From NCBI GenBank assembly GCA_002690915.1, contig NZGF01000037.1, positions 1 to 64,000 on the forward strand: a DNA stretch of 64,000 bases, given 5' to 3'. This document shows positions 1 through 10,200 of this stretch, in pieces (the stretch's first letter is position 1; each line of letters starts with the position of its first letter). The notes below the pieces were generated by a model. That model had not been told where the DNA came from. It saw nothing but the letters and a program-made list of their open reading frames with translations, and ran no database searches. Source of the stretch: Crocinitomicaceae bacterium (lineage in GTDB: Bacteria > Bacteroidota > Bacteroidia > Flavobacteriales_D > Sanyastnellaceae). A program made the translations under genes and the position numbers.

Positions 1-1390
1 CCGTGGCAGCGGTCAAGCCGTCGCCTCCGTAAGCCATGCGTTGTCCGTTTTTCCAGAATCCCCGCATGTAGTTGTAGTACTGCGCTGCCAACGTCGGTTG
101 GCCGTTGATGCCGAAGTTCCAGTTATAGTAAATGAACTTTCGCATGCCGTAGCGCTCGTTGTCGATGACACCGTCACCGTAACCGATGCCAATACCTTGG
201 TACGGGATACCAAGCGAGTCAATCGCATCGGAGAAAACCGTGGTCAGCGGGTTGTCAATGGAATCTGAATCCTGGTAGGGGCCTTCGAAAAAGTCGACCC
301 CCATAGCCGGCGGGTTCTCCCCGTAGCCTATGGAGTAGCTCGTAGGTTCATCGAACGCGTCGCCGTTGTAGCTGTAACCAAGTCCGCGTTTTACGTCCAC
401 CCCCACGTAGTCGTCCACGTGGCCACCCAGATCGCAGTCCACCCATTGCGCGAAGTAGGTTTGCGTCAAGGTTTGCGTGCCTTGGTTGATCAACACGTAG
501 TTGTAGAATTGCATATTGTTGACCTCATCGTTGGTCGAAAAGGCGAAGGCCTGCGCTCGGATTTCCATGCCAATGGGCTCCCCTTGAGACTCGGAGTGGA
601 TGTTGCCCTTGTCATTGAAAATCCAGTAGTACGTCTGGTCCCCGTACAGCGGGACCTGGTCTTCTCGGCGGCGCTCGGCGCAATCGATTTCCTGGAGAAA
701 ATCGTACCAGGGGTAGTCACCCGCTGAGGGATCGTAAAACCCATTGCCGTCGTAATCCTTGAAGGGCGAGAGGTAATAGTCTTGGTTGAGGCCAACGTTG
801 CCGTGTGCCGGGTATTCGAAAAAGTAAGATGGGATGGTGTAACCGTTCGGAAACAGCTCTTCAAGGTCGCAGTCCGGATCAGCCACACAATCAAAATACT
901 GGCGGTGACGCATGGCGTCCGCCCGCTGTGTGATGGTGAAACGATCGTACTGCTCACATGTAGTGGGGTCTACTTCCGCCGCACCGGTGTTGGTCAACGG
1001 TCCGGGCCAGAAATCATTACCTACGTTGCGGTAGCGCACGGCCGCAAGCTTGAGTTGTTGGTCTGGGCTGATGCCGCCCAACCACAGCGCTCCCCCGTAA
1101 ACCACAGAAACTCCTTCTTCCTTTGGGACCATGAAGGCTCCCTTATCGATGGCGCGGTCGTACCACAATGCCCCGGCATTTTCAATAAGGGCGCGCACGT
1201 TATTCCATTCCAAGTCCCGGAGCGCGGTGGCCGGAGCGCAGGCCTCTGCGCGGATTTCCAAGGAAGCATCAGGCTGCGCTTGCGGCACCGGAAATCCCTT
1301 TTGAAACAACGGTGCATTCGGAGTGGTATGCTGGGCCAGCAGCACACCACAGAGCAAAGCACAACACGTAAAAAGGCAGGCTTTCTTCAT
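1..1390 (-). CDS. Secreted Bacteroidota surface protein, probable T9SS cargo (3' end outside window)
   Basis: The reading frame is open from an ATG at 1390 to the window edge (463 codons), so the C-terminus is missing. Residues 1-20 form a signal peptide (KKACLFTCC, hydrophobic core, then LLAQ). The next part (NNVRALIENAGALWYDR, then GGALWLGGI, then GNDFWPGP) and the last visible part (MRGFWKNGQRMAYGGDG) match a pattern I know from large Bacteroidota proteins that end in a T9SS sorting domain. No enzymatic motif is visible and the function is unknown. The sorting domain itself is inferred, because it would lie outside the window. The downstream addA-like gene points the same way, 50 bp upstream of this start. 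Confidence 0.75.
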   Translation of the reverse strand, partial: MKKACLFTCCALLCGVLLAQHTTPNAPLFQKGFPVPQAQPDASLEIRAEACAPATALRDLEWNNVRALIENAGALWYDRAIDKGAFMVPKEEGVSVVYGGALWLGGISPDQQLKLAAVRYRNVGNDFWPGPLTNTGAAEVDPTTCEQYDRFTITQRADAMRHRQYFDCVADPDCDLEELFPNGYTIPSYFFEYPAHGNVGLNQDYYLSPFKDYDGNGFYDPSAGDYPWYDFLQEIDCAERRREDQVPLYGDQTYYWIFNDKGNIHSESQGEPIGMEIRAQAFAFSTNDEVNNMQFYNYVLINQGTQTLTQTYFAQWVDCDLGGHVDDYVGVDVKRGLGYSYNGDAFDEPTSYSIGYGENPPAMGVDFFEGPYQDSDSIDNPLTTVFSDAIDSLGIPYQGIGIGYGDGVIDNERYGMRKFIYYNWNFGINGQPTLAAQYYNYMRGFWKNGQRMAYGGDGLTAAT

Positions 1391-1441
1391 GAAATCAGGC
1401 TTGAATCAGCAAGTTAGGTAACCAACCGCAAAATCGCCCCT

Positions 1442-4400
1442 TCACGAGGCGCCGAACAGCACAGGCACATTCACAAGTTGCAGGGTCTCCGTATAAATCA
1501 ACCAGCCTTTGACAGCGTCGTTCGGATGCATCGCGCTGAGCACCTCGCAATACCCCGCCACTTGGGCCTTGTCCTTGTCGCGTTCTTTGCCGGTTTTAAA
1601 ATCGACCACGTGCCAGACCGCATCGAAGCACACCACTCGATCAGGCCGCCCCAACTCACCGTTTCCAAAGTGAACGGTACGCTCCGCGAACACTTCCGTG
1701 GCGTGCGCTTGAAAAAACCGCTTGGTATCGTCCCCGTGGAGGATGGATTCTATCAGGGTTGCGACGGAAGCGCGCTGATCTGGGGTCCACAGATTGGCGC
1801 GCTCTACACGCTCCTTCAAGTCCGGCCAATCCGCTGTGTGCTTCAACTCACCCAACAATCCGTGAACGGCGTTGCCGTGCTCTATGGGAGTCCATTGACC
1901 TTCAGAAGCAAGCGCAGCCCAATGCAACTTGGGGCGTGCAATGCGTTGACCGTACGGCTGGCCTAACGCGAGGCGCTGCACATGGTCCACTCCGACGCTC
2001 TTTTCAGCGACAGTACTCGCTTTTCGATCTGGCACCCCAACATTATCCTTCAGCGTTGCTGAATCAACGCGTTCCGGAAAGGCTTCTTGCCATCCTTTCC
2101 ACAGCAATTGCGGAAGCGTTTGAATCGCCATATCAGCCGATGGATCCTTGTCGAATTCCAACCCTATGTCCAGCCGATCCACTGCACGGGTAGCAGCCAC
2201 GTAGGCCACATTCAAGGCATCCAAAACAGTACGGTCAATTTCGGCTTGACGCTCGTGGTCCATTACCGTATCCTTTAGATCGCTGTCCCGCAACAGCGCT
2301 GTTGGCAACCCGAACCGGTCCGCATCCAACCGAACAGGGATTTCATCCTTGAACCGGTCGATTTTTTCCGGATGAATCGGCGCGATGACCACCTTGAAGT
2401 CCAAGCCTTTCGCCTTGTGGGGCGTCATGATTTGAACTGCATCTTGCGCCCCACTCACGCGGATGCTCCGTTTGTGGCCCCGACGGTCCCAGTGGGATAA
2501 AAAGTCTTTTAACGTGCCCCGACGCTGGGTCACCACTTCATGCACCAATTCCAACATGCCCTCTGTGTACGCCGGAAAACGATTGGACCAGTCGAGGGCC
2601 TCAAAACAATGGCCTACCAGCAACGTCAACGGCGCCGTCACCAGTTCCCAAGGGCGCAATTCGGGCGCCACAGCTTGAAACAAGGCACGTAAATCCATCG
2701 AACTGCGCTTGCGTTCAATGCCGTCGGACCCGAGATAAACAGTCACGGTGCGGTGGCTTCTCAGCAACTCCGCTTCAGACGCCGTGCGGTCGATGGCACA
2801 GTAGTTCTGAACGAAGGCCAGCACATGCGCAGGGTTGTCCGGATCAATTACCGAACGCAGCAGAGCCACAATCGCCAACGCGACCGGATGCCTACCCAGA
2901 TGAAGGCTTTCGGAGGTCCACGGTGTAATGCCGCAATCCATAAGGTGCTGAGCGAGGGCCGCGCCGTCCTTATTGCGGCGTAGCAACACGACGATGTCGG
3001 ATAACGAAAAATAAGCCGAAGCATCAGCAGGTTGGACGTACCGTTTAGTTCCTCCTTTATCGACGAGGGCACCTCCTGTGTGGGCTAAAATGCGTTGTAC
3101 CACCCACGCATTGCGCTGATCTTGCTTGCCGACACCCTTTTCCTGAACCAAGCAAGCCAAGTGCACGTTGCCCTGGTGCTTGGCCGTTGGTGTTTGCTGC
3201 ACATCGTCATAGACGCCTTGTAGGGATTCTGGGAGGTGGCGTTGCACGCTCGCAAACCACCGGTTGTTCCAGTCCACTATCGCTGACCCCGAGCGCCGGT
3301 TGAAATTCAATGTCGCCGGGAGGTGGGCACGCTTCAACGCTTGTGCAGCCTCGATGAGCACAGGTCCCGGATTGCCAATGAGTTTCGGCAAGGCCTCGAG
3401 CTGCTCATAGTTGCCGTTTCGCCACCGGTAGATGGCCTGTTTGCCATCGCCCACGACCATGCCCATTTCACCGAGTGAAACGAGGTGCTCAAAAAGCTGA
3501 ATCAAGTTGTGCCACTGAGTAATCGAAGTGTCCTGAAACTCATCAATGAACAGATTGCGGTACCGGTTGCCGATGCGCTCGTAGATGAACGGCGCGGGGT
3601 TGTCACGCACAATGGCCGCGATTTCGCGATTGAGGGTGGACAACAGGCGCACGTTTTTTTCCTCTTCCACGGCGGCGAGCTCGTCGCGAATTAAGCCGAG
3701 AGTTCCAATCAAACTCACACGCTGCTGCAGGTGCTCTTGGAGTTTGAACACCCGTCCCGATTCACCCTCGTAGAGTTCACGCCACGCATGTGCAGCCTGT
3801 TCTATGGCCGGAATGGCGTCTTGAATTTGTGCCGCAGTTGAATCGGAAGCTTTGGAAGACCAAAACACCGAATCCTCCAACTGAGCGGCTAGACGCTTTC
3901 CAATCGTGGCTTTTCGCCCAGATCCGTTGGCCACTCGACGAAGCCACTTGGGCAGATCGCCGTAACTGAAGTCCAAGTCTTGCAATCCGAGTGCTGCAAT
4001 CCGAGCAAGGGCCACTTGGGCGGCATCCACGGGCACCGCGCGTCGCTTGCGAAGTGCTTCGCGTTGGGTCTTGCGGAACCGCTCGAGTGCTTCTGGCGTC
4101 CATTCAGCAGGGTCCAAAGCCTGCAACGCAGCTTGCATGTTTTCCTTGGTGACCTGCTTGCTGAACGACTGCAGTTGGTGCCGGATAATGGCGTTTTTCT
4201 CTTCCTCGACCTGCTGCCTCACGAAACCTTCAAGCATGGCCGTCAACGCCTTTTCATCCGGTCTTCCAACGCGGCTGAGCAACCGTGAAATAGCCTCATC
4301 TAGCAGTGCTTCCTCATCTAATTCTATCTGAAAGTCCTCTTCCCATTGCAAATCCTTGCTAAAACTGCGCACCAAGCGGTTGACAAAACTGTCGATTGTC

Positions 4401-4735
4401 ATGACGCTAAAATCTTCGTACCGGTGCATCATGGCCTCGCCCAAGGCACGTGCCCTTCGTTCCAATTCTTCCGGTGCAATGGGGATAATTTCAAGCAACG
4501 ACCCGTGCATCGCACCCTTCCCCTCTGCCACCTCCCGGACATCGCTCAAGATACGCTCCTTCATTTCCTGCGCAGCGAGGTTGGTGAACGTAATCGCTAA
4601 GATGTGTTTGAAGTAATGCGGGTTGTTCTCCCATAGGCAGCAAGCGAGGTAATCACGCACCAAGCGGTAGGTTTTGCCTGATCCAGCGCTCGCTTTCACC
4701 ACGTGAAACCCCTTCTTCGCAAATTTGACCTCCAT
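1442..4735 (-). CDS. addA: UvrD/RecB-family ATP-dependent helicase-nuclease (AddA-like)
   Basis: 1097 residues. It probably unwinds and resects DNA ends for recombinational repair as the AddA-like half of an AddAB-type enzyme. Walker A is KASAGSGKT at about residues 14-22, Walker B is FIDEFQDTS near 400, motif V is TPHKAKGLDF and motif VI is YVAATRAVDRL. Near residue 1040, WHVVDFKTG carries the Asp and Lys of a PD-(D/E)XK nuclease. I chose the ATG at 4735 (MEVKFAKKGF) because it puts the P-loop at the usual distance from the N-terminus; an in-frame upstream start at 4771 is possible. The likely partner gene is 12.6 kb away at 17326. The symbol is by family resemblance; RecB is the alternative. 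Confidence 0.85.
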   Translation of the reverse strand: MEVKFAKKGFHVVKASAGSGKTYRLVRDYLACCLWENNPHYFKHILAITFTNLAAQEMKERILSDVREVAEGKGAMHGSLLEIIPIAPEELERRARALGEAMMHRYEDFSVMTIDSFVNRLVRSFSKDLQWEEDFQIELDEEALLDEAISRLLSRVGRPDEKALTAMLEGFVRQQVEEEKNAIIRHQLQSFSKQVTKENMQAALQALDPAEWTPEALERFRKTQREALRKRRAVPVDAAQVALARIAALGLQDLDFSYGDLPKWLRRVANGSGRKATIGKRLAAQLEDSVFWSSKASDSTAAQIQDAIPAIEQAAHAWRELYEGESGRVFKLQEHLQQRVSLIGTLGLIRDELAAVEEEKNVRLLSTLNREIAAIVRDNPAPFIYERIGNRYRNLFIDEFQDTSITQWHNLIQLFEHLVSLGEMGMVVGDGKQAIYRWRNGNYEQLEALPKLIGNPGPVLIEAAQALKRAHLPATLNFNRRSGSAIVDWNNRWFASVQRHLPESLQGVYDDVQQTPTAKHQGNVHLACLVQEKGVGKQDQRNAWVVQRILAHTGGALVDKGGTKRYVQPADASAYFSLSDIVVLLRRNKDGAALAQHLMDCGITPWTSESLHLGRHPVALAIVALLRSVIDPDNPAHVLAFVQNYCAIDRTASEAELLRSHRTVTVYLGSDGIERKRSSMDLRALFQAVAPELRPWELVTAPLTLLVGHCFEALDWSNRFPAYTEGMLELVHEVVTQRRGTLKDFLSHWDRRGHKRSIRVSGAQDAVQIMTPHKAKGLDFKVVIAPIHPEKIDRFKDEIPVRLDADRFGLPTALLRDSDLKDTVMDHERQAEIDRTVLDALNVAYVAATRAVDRLDIGLEFDKDPSADMAIQTLPQLLWKGWQEAFPERVDSATLKDNVGVPDRKASTVAEKSVGVDHVQRLALGQPYGQRIARPKLHWAALASEGQWTPIEHGNAVHGLLGELKHTADWPDLKERVERANLWTPDQRASVATLIESILHGDDTKRFFQAHATEVFAERTVHFGNGELGRPDRVVCFDAVWHVVDFKTGKERDKDKAQVAGYCEVLSAMHPNDAVKGWLIYTETLQLVNVPVLFGAS

Positions 4736-4760
4736 TTTTAGCTTATTGTGAGCGCTGTGC

Positions 4761-4783
4761 AACGTCTGCACAAATTAGACGTT
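4761..4783. promoter_or_regulatory. Inverted repeat between divergent addA-like and mbnP-like genes
   Basis: AACGTCT at 4761-4767 is mirrored by AGACGTT at 4777-4783 with a 9-bp spacer. It lies just upstream of a TACCTTTG element and inside the 77-bp divergent gap. A second overlapping repeat, GTGCA/TGCAC, spans 4758-4772. The position suits an operator for either gene. The binding protein is unknown. Confidence 0.35.
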
Positions 4784-4784
4784 A

Positions 4785-4792
4785 TACCTTTG
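4785..4792 (+). promoter_or_regulatory. -7 promoter element TACCTTTG for the mbnP-like operon
   Basis: TACCTTTG fits the Bacteroidota primary sigma consensus TAnnTTTG. It lies 20 nt upstream of the ATG at 4813. No clear -33 TTTG is visible at the ideal spacing. Confidence 0.5.
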
Positions 4793-4812
4793 ATAAACAA
4801 CGTGCAAACGCC

Positions 4813-5580
4813 ATGCTAACACGCTTACCCCTTCCCATTATTGGACTACTCGTCCTGGTCCTCACCGGCTGCGAGCGGTGCAATCCCGAGCAGCCCATCA
4901 CCTTGCCTGGTGAGGCACAGATTGACTTCGAGCTGACATGGGGCGAAGAAGCCTACGCATTGGAACAAGTCGCAACCGATCACAACGGCTACCCGATTCG
5001 CTTGGACAACTTGCAGCTTTATGTGGCTCCTGTCGCATTTCGAAGCGACGGAGAGTGGATCGAAGGTGCAGAGGTAAGTCTCATCGATTTTAGCGTGCAT
5101 GCGCAAAACATCGTAAGCAGCTTAAAAGCTGGATCTTATGATGCAGTTCGTTTTGGAATGGGCCTCCCTCCTGAAATCAACACCGATATTGATCCTGCAT
5201 CCTATCCTAACAGCCACCCCCTTAGTGTCATTGGCTCCGCGGGAATGTTCTGGACGTGGTCTTCCGGGTACATTTTTGTCAAGTACGAAGGGAAATTTGC
5301 CCTCGAAAGTGGAACTCAATTGATTGAACCGGTATCCTACCATTGCGGAACGGATATCAGCTACCGAATGGTCACCCTCGAATTGCCCGAGCCAATTGTC
5401 GTTGCTTCGGAAGAGACCACGACCCTGACGCTCACCTTGGATGCAGCGAAGGCACTCATCGGTTCGGGAGACGCCATTGACTTGGCATCGGACCCGGTCA
5501 CGCACAACGCCCAAGGGGATAGTCTGGGCGGCCGCATGATGGACCTGCTGGTGGAAGCTTGGGAAATAAACGTTGAATGA
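4813..5580 (+). CDS. MbnP-family (copper-binding type) lipoprotein
   Basis: 255 residues. A lipoprotein signal ends in VLTGC (lipidated Cys20) and the mature protein starts C-E-R-C. The body fits the MbnP family: a region near residues 144-160 (MFWTWSSGY) with two Trp (147, 149), a YHCG segment (177-179) and an NSHP His (135). In characterised MbnP proteins a Trp is oxidised to kynurenine by the di-haem enzyme MbnH and the product binds copper. The next gene is an MbnH-like di-haem protein and overlaps this stop codon (ATGA), which supports the assignment. Which Trp is modified here, and whether copper is the metal, are inference. It is likely anchored in the periplasm or outer membrane. Confidence 0.8.
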   Translation: MLTRLPLPIIGLLVLVLTGCERCNPEQPITLPGEAQIDFELTWGEEAYALEQVATDHNGYPIRLDNLQLYVAPVAFRSDGEWIEGAEVSLIDFSVHAQNIVSSLKAGSYDAVRFGMGLPPEINTDIDPASYPNSHPLSVIGSAGMFWTWSSGYIFVKYEGKFALESGTQLIEPVSYHCGTDISYRMVTLELPEPIVVASEETTTLTLTLDAAKALIGSGDAIDLASDPVTHNAQGDSLGGRMMDLLVEAWEINVE

Positions 5581-6695
5581 CCGAAGGAAAACGCATGCGA
5601 TTCGGCTTGTACATCCTGGCTATGATGGCCTTGACCGGCTGTGAGCGTTGCCAAGACGACGTGCTGCCATGTGGTACGCCAGACTGCTCACCTGTGGCCA
5701 CGCCGTATGTGCTTGAAATCCCCGCATTTTTTCCTCCGATGGATATTCCCGAGGACAATCCGCTCACCGTGGAGGGCATCGAGCTGGGGCGGCTGCTTTT
5801 CTGGGAAAAGAAATTGTCCGCAGACGAGTCCATGAGCTGCGGTTCATGCCACCTCCCATCGGCCGGATTTTCAGACCCTAACCCAATCAGTACTGGCATT
5901 ACGGGCGCTCAAGGCTTTCGCAATGCGATGGCCATCATCAACATCGGTTGGTCTCCCACCTTTTTTTGGGACGGACGGGCCTCTACCCTCGAAGAGCAAA
6001 TCCTCGAACCGGTCTCCCATCCCGATGAAATGGCTTTGCCATGGAGTGAAGCGGTGGAGCGCCTTCAGAACTCCGACGACTACCGGGCCCGTTTTGCGGT
6101 CGCCTTTGGCGATGACAACATCACCCCTGAACGCACCACAAAAGCCATTGCCCAGTTTTTGCGGACCATGGTCTCCGCGGACTCCAAATTTGATCGGTGG
6201 AGGCGCGGTGAAACGTTTTTGACGGATGCGGAATTTGCAGGCTACGAGATTTTCCTCCGCGAAGGCGGTGACCCAGAGACGACGCCAGGCGGTGAATTCG
6301 GAGGGGATTGTTTCCACTGCCACGGCGAGGCAGGGCTGCAGTTCAGCGATTATTTGTTTCGCAACAACGGCTTAGACAGCGCCTTTGCTGCCGATCCAGG
6401 TCATGCTGGAGTTACAGGAAATCCGTTGGATTCCGGCAAGTTTAAAACGCCTACGCTGAGGAACATTTCGCTCACCGGACCCTACATGCATGACGGCCGT
6501 TTCCAAACCTTGGAAGAGGTAATTGGACATTATAATTCCGGTGGAGTCCCTTCCACCACGGTGGATCCGTTCATGAAATACAGCACTGGTGGACTTCAAT
6601 TAGGCTCGGTGCAGCAAGAGCAGTTGATTGCCTTCCTGCATACCTTAACGGATACCTCTTTCACGTCCAATCCGGCATTCCAAGATCCGCATTGA
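5577..6695 (+). CDS. Di-haem cytochrome c peroxidase/MauG-family lipoprotein, MbnH-like
   Basis: 372 residues from the ATG that overlaps the upstream stop; an internal ATG at 5595 would give a tidier signal peptide. The lipobox is ALTGC (Cys22) and the mature start is again C-E-R-C. There are two haem c motifs, CGSCH (88-92) and CFHCH (245-249). A conserved FKTPTLRNISLTGPYMHDG block carries Met304, a possible axial ligand. Family members reduce peroxide or oxidise protein side chains through a bis-Fe(IV)-type state. Pairing with an MbnP-like protein suggests it modifies that partner. Export and haem attachment in the periplasm are expected. A plain cytochrome c peroxidase is the alternative. 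Confidence 0.85.
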   Translation: MTEGKRMRFGLYILAMMALTGCERCQDDVLPCGTPDCSPVATPYVLEIPAFFPPMDIPEDNPLTVEGIELGRLLFWEKKLSADESMSCGSCHLPSAGFSDPNPISTGITGAQGFRNAMAIINIGWSPTFFWDGRASTLEEQILEPVSHPDEMALPWSEAVERLQNSDDYRARFAVAFGDDNITPERTTKAIAQFLRTMVSADSKFDRWRRGETFLTDAEFAGYEIFLREGGDPETTPGGEFGGDCFHCHGEAGLQFSDYLFRNNGLDSAFAADPGHAGVTGNPLDSGKFKTPTLRNISLTGPYMHDGRFQTLEEVIGHYNSGGVPSTTVDPFMKYSTGGLQLGSVQQEQLIAFLHTLTDTSFTSNPAFQDPH

Positions 6696-7195
6696 AAGAC
6701 GATTACAAATTGCAACTGCTATGGTCGGCGCGCAACCGTAAGGCCATTCAGCGCCTGTTCGCAGGTTGGCGGCGCAAAGCCCCTAAGGACCTCGACGCAC
6801 AAGTTCACAGGGGACATGAAGCCGCTTTCAACCGTATCGATTGCCTCGTCTGCGCCAACTGCTGCAAAACAACGAGTCCCATTTTCAAAGAACGCGACAT
6901 CGTTCGCATCGCAAAACACCTGGGGATGAAGGTAGCCGACTTTTCGAGCCGGCACTTGAAACGCGACGTGGACGGCGACTGGGTCTTGAAATCGGCCCCT
7001 TGTCCATTCCTCGAGGAGGAGACCAATGCATGCCGAATCTACAGCGAGCGCCCACAGGCCTGCCGTGAATTTCCCCACACCGACCGCAAAAACATGCGCG
7101 CGATTTTGGACATCACAGAACAGAATGCGCACCTTTGCCCTGCCGTTTCCTCCGTGGTCCAATCCATCCTCAACGAGGTAAAGGCCGGTAAATAA
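6692..7195 (+). CDS. YkgJ-family cysteine cluster protein
   Basis: 167 residues. Cysteines sit as C51-x2-C54-x2-C57-C58, then C103, C113 and C123, the pattern of the YkgJ family, described as zinc- or iron-chelating. There is no signal peptide, so it should act in the cytoplasm. No ATG precedes the cluster; translation most likely starts at a TTG whose TTGA overlaps the TGA stop of the di-haem gene, so the two are translationally coupled. Being third in the MbnP/MbnH operon suggests a role in metal handling or in maturing that pair, but YkgJ proteins occur in many contexts and no reaction is known for this one. Confidence 0.75.
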   Translation: MKDDYKLQLLWSARNRKAIQRLFAGWRRKAPKDLDAQVHRGHEAAFNRIDCLVCANCCKTTSPIFKERDIVRIAKHLGMKVADFSSRHLKRDVDGDWVLKSAPCPFLEEETNACRIYSERPQACREFPHTDRKNMRAILDITEQNAHLCPAVSSVVQSILNEVKAGK

Positions 7196-7242
7196 GCATC
7201 CCGAAGTGCAACCTCGGCGGAAAACTTCCGTAAAAGCCGGGT

Positions 7243-10200
7243 ATGATCCGCTTAAATATCATATCCATTGCATTGTTTTTGGGTGCTCTTGCGCCCAATT
7301 CCATCTTCGCTCAGTGTCAGGAAATCATTGATAACGAAGGAATTGCAACATCTAATCCCACGTGGTACAACTGCAGTGCAACTGCCGCTCCGTTGAGTAT
7401 CGAGACGTCCACGTCGTGGGCTGACTTGGTTATCGATTGGGGCGATGGTAGCGCCACCGAAGCCATAGGGCCGTTCAACCCTGGTGATGCGCCAGCACTC
7501 CATATGTATACTGGAAACGCTTCGAGCTACACAGTGACGTTGGCAGAAGCCGACGGATCCTGCACGATTGAAGGGCACTACTTCGCCAGCGCTCCTGTCA
7601 GCGATTTTTGGAGCAGCGAGGTAAGTGTGTGTGAAGGAAATTCGGTTCAATTCCACCAAGAAGCCACCGGCGTGGAGTACGCCTGGAATTTTGGAGTGAA
7701 CCCCAACTACATGAACACCTCAACGGGCCACGTGAGTTTCACGTTCTCCAACCCAGGAGACTACACGGTCCAAAGCGCAATTCAATTTCCGGGCACGAAC
7801 GGTTTGTGCGCAGATACTTCGAGCATCGAGATCACCGTGTTGCCTCGTCCCGAAGTCAGCATGAATCTCTCAACTACTCAGGGGTGCGGAGCAGTTACAG
7901 TCTCTGGCGACGTAAGTGCGACTGACTCGTACTTGTATGTTTGGTCTTTCATGCCCGAACCCGCTTTCCAAGTGGGCATGCAGCTGGACCCCATCACATT
8001 TACTTCATCAGGCAACCACCCAATTGCCGTGGCAGTGACCGGAATCAACGGCTGCCAATCCTCGGCCCAGCAGTTCGTTACTGTGCATCCCGAGCCTGCA
8101 GCGGATTTCACATTCGAAGGTGCGTGCTTCGGGGAAACCACCTCCTTCTCAGATGAATCCACTTCTGACTTTGGTACCAACATTACAGGTTGGTACTGGC
8201 AGTTCGGTGACGGAAGCGTTAGCTACGAATCCAATCCAACGCACGACTACTCCTTCACAGGGGACTACAACGTGAGTTTAACAGTGACCACACCCGAATG
8301 CTCTGCTTCTACTTCACAATTTGTTGGCATCAACCCCAACCCAACCGTCGAAGCTCAAGCGGACATCTTAAGCGGTTGTTCACCCCTTGAAGTCGCTTTC
8401 AATGCAGATGCTTCACTCGCTTCCACCTTCGCATGGGAAATCGATGGCAATGGCTTGAATGGTGAAACAACAAACGCCACGCTGGAAACCGCCATTGGTG
8501 AATCCAGTGGACACACGGCTACGGTTACGGTAACCTCGGCTGTGGGCTGCACAGCGACGGATAGCATAACGGTGGATGCATTCCCGCGCGCCATTGCACA
8601 AATGGATGTTGCGGCCAATGCCGGCTGCGCGCCTTACGCGCCTTCCATTGCCAACCTCTCTGAAGGTGCAATTGCCTATGAATGGTACGCCAACGGAACT
8701 TTCGTAACGTCCAGTAACGCATGGGATGGCACCTTGCAAAATATCAACAACGCCATTGAAAGCCAGACGATTGATCTGGTGGCACATTCGGTAGAAGCAT
8801 GCAACGATACCACATCAGTGACGGTTGAAGTATACCCTGAAGCTGATTTTACGTATGCGCTTCCTAACGATACGGCTTGCTCTCCATTGGAGTTGACCAT
8901 GCCCTTCATGAATGGCGTGAACTCGTTCACTTGGAACTTTGGAGGCGGTAATACAACTACGGAACAAGCTCCGAGTATCGTTTTGGAAAACACCAATGGC
9001 GGTCTAATGGGCACTTCTATCACATTCACCGGCATATCCGTATTCGGTTGCGTAGACTCGCACACTGAAACCGTGTACGTACGTCCCCAACCTATTGCGG
9101 AATTCTCTTCGGATGCCATTGAAGGATGTGAGCCGTTGGCAGCCAACTTTGAGAACGTGTCAAGCGATGCAGACTCTTACGTTTGGAACTTCGGTAACGG
9201 AATCACCGACGACGGACCAACTGCCTCTCAGGCATTTTACACTGACGGCACCATCCAGAACTACGACATTACATTGACGGCGTATGACGACTTGGGCTGC
9301 ACCGACACCGATACATTGACGGTTATCGTTTACCCCGCCGCAGATTTCACCTTAGATCTCGTTGTGGACACCGCTTGTTCTCCCCTTGAAATGACCCTGC
9401 CAGTTGTCGAAGGCGCACAGAACATTGCTTGGGATTTCGGAGACGGCTCCAATTCAGACCAGGCCACACCCAATCACGCTTGGGAAAATACATCTGGGGG
9501 TCTTGACAACTACATAATCAGTGTTACCGGGGAAACCGAGCATGGATGCACCGGCTTAGCGGTTGATCTGATTACATTAAAGCCTCAGCCTACTGCCGGT
9601 TTCAATGCTGACACCTTCAGTGGATGCGAACCTTTGGCTTCCGCGTTCACCAGCACCAGCACCGAGGACACTGCGTTAAATTGGGACTTTGGTGACGGCA
9701 CAATCGCCACCGGTACCGACGTCAGCCACACCTTTAGCGGCATCGACACGAACACGGCATATGAAGTCACCTTGACAGCCACGCACCCCTTGGGCTGTGC
9801 CGATGTTGCCACCGCAACAGTGGACGTCTTCGCTGCGGCCGAATACACGCTAAACTTGGGTTCCGACTCGGTGTGCTCACCCTTAGAATTGACCATGCCC
9901 GTGCTGGAAGGTGCAGAGAATTTCATGTGGAATTTCGGAGACGGAACTACATCAAACGATGCAACGCCATCCCACACGTGGTTCAACGCGTCTATGGGTT
10001 TGATGACCGCTACGGTCACCTTGGAAGCGGAAACGGCCGATGGTTGTCCGGGCACTTCAGAGACCACAGTCAACATCAAACCTCAGCCGATAGCCAACTT
10101 CATGGTGGCTAACGACGAAGGGTGTGACCCATTGGTCAGCCAATTCAACAATTACAGCATCTTGGCCGATTCTTATGATTGGAACTTCGGGGACGGCACC

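Noticed and set aside
1-80. Apparent frameshift near the window edge in the first gene
   Set aside because: On re-reading the reverse complement, the frame stays open and gives MRGFWKNGQRMAYGGDG, a known conserved motif; the first reading had one G too many.
782-1417. Plus-strand open frame of 211 codons
   Set aside because: It is antisense to the secreted protein gene, has no family motif and no promoter; codon pattern follows the minus-strand gene.
4761-4783. Inverted repeat as an integration or IS end
   Set aside because: No direct repeats, transposase or disrupted gene nearby; the position between divergent starts fits an operator better.
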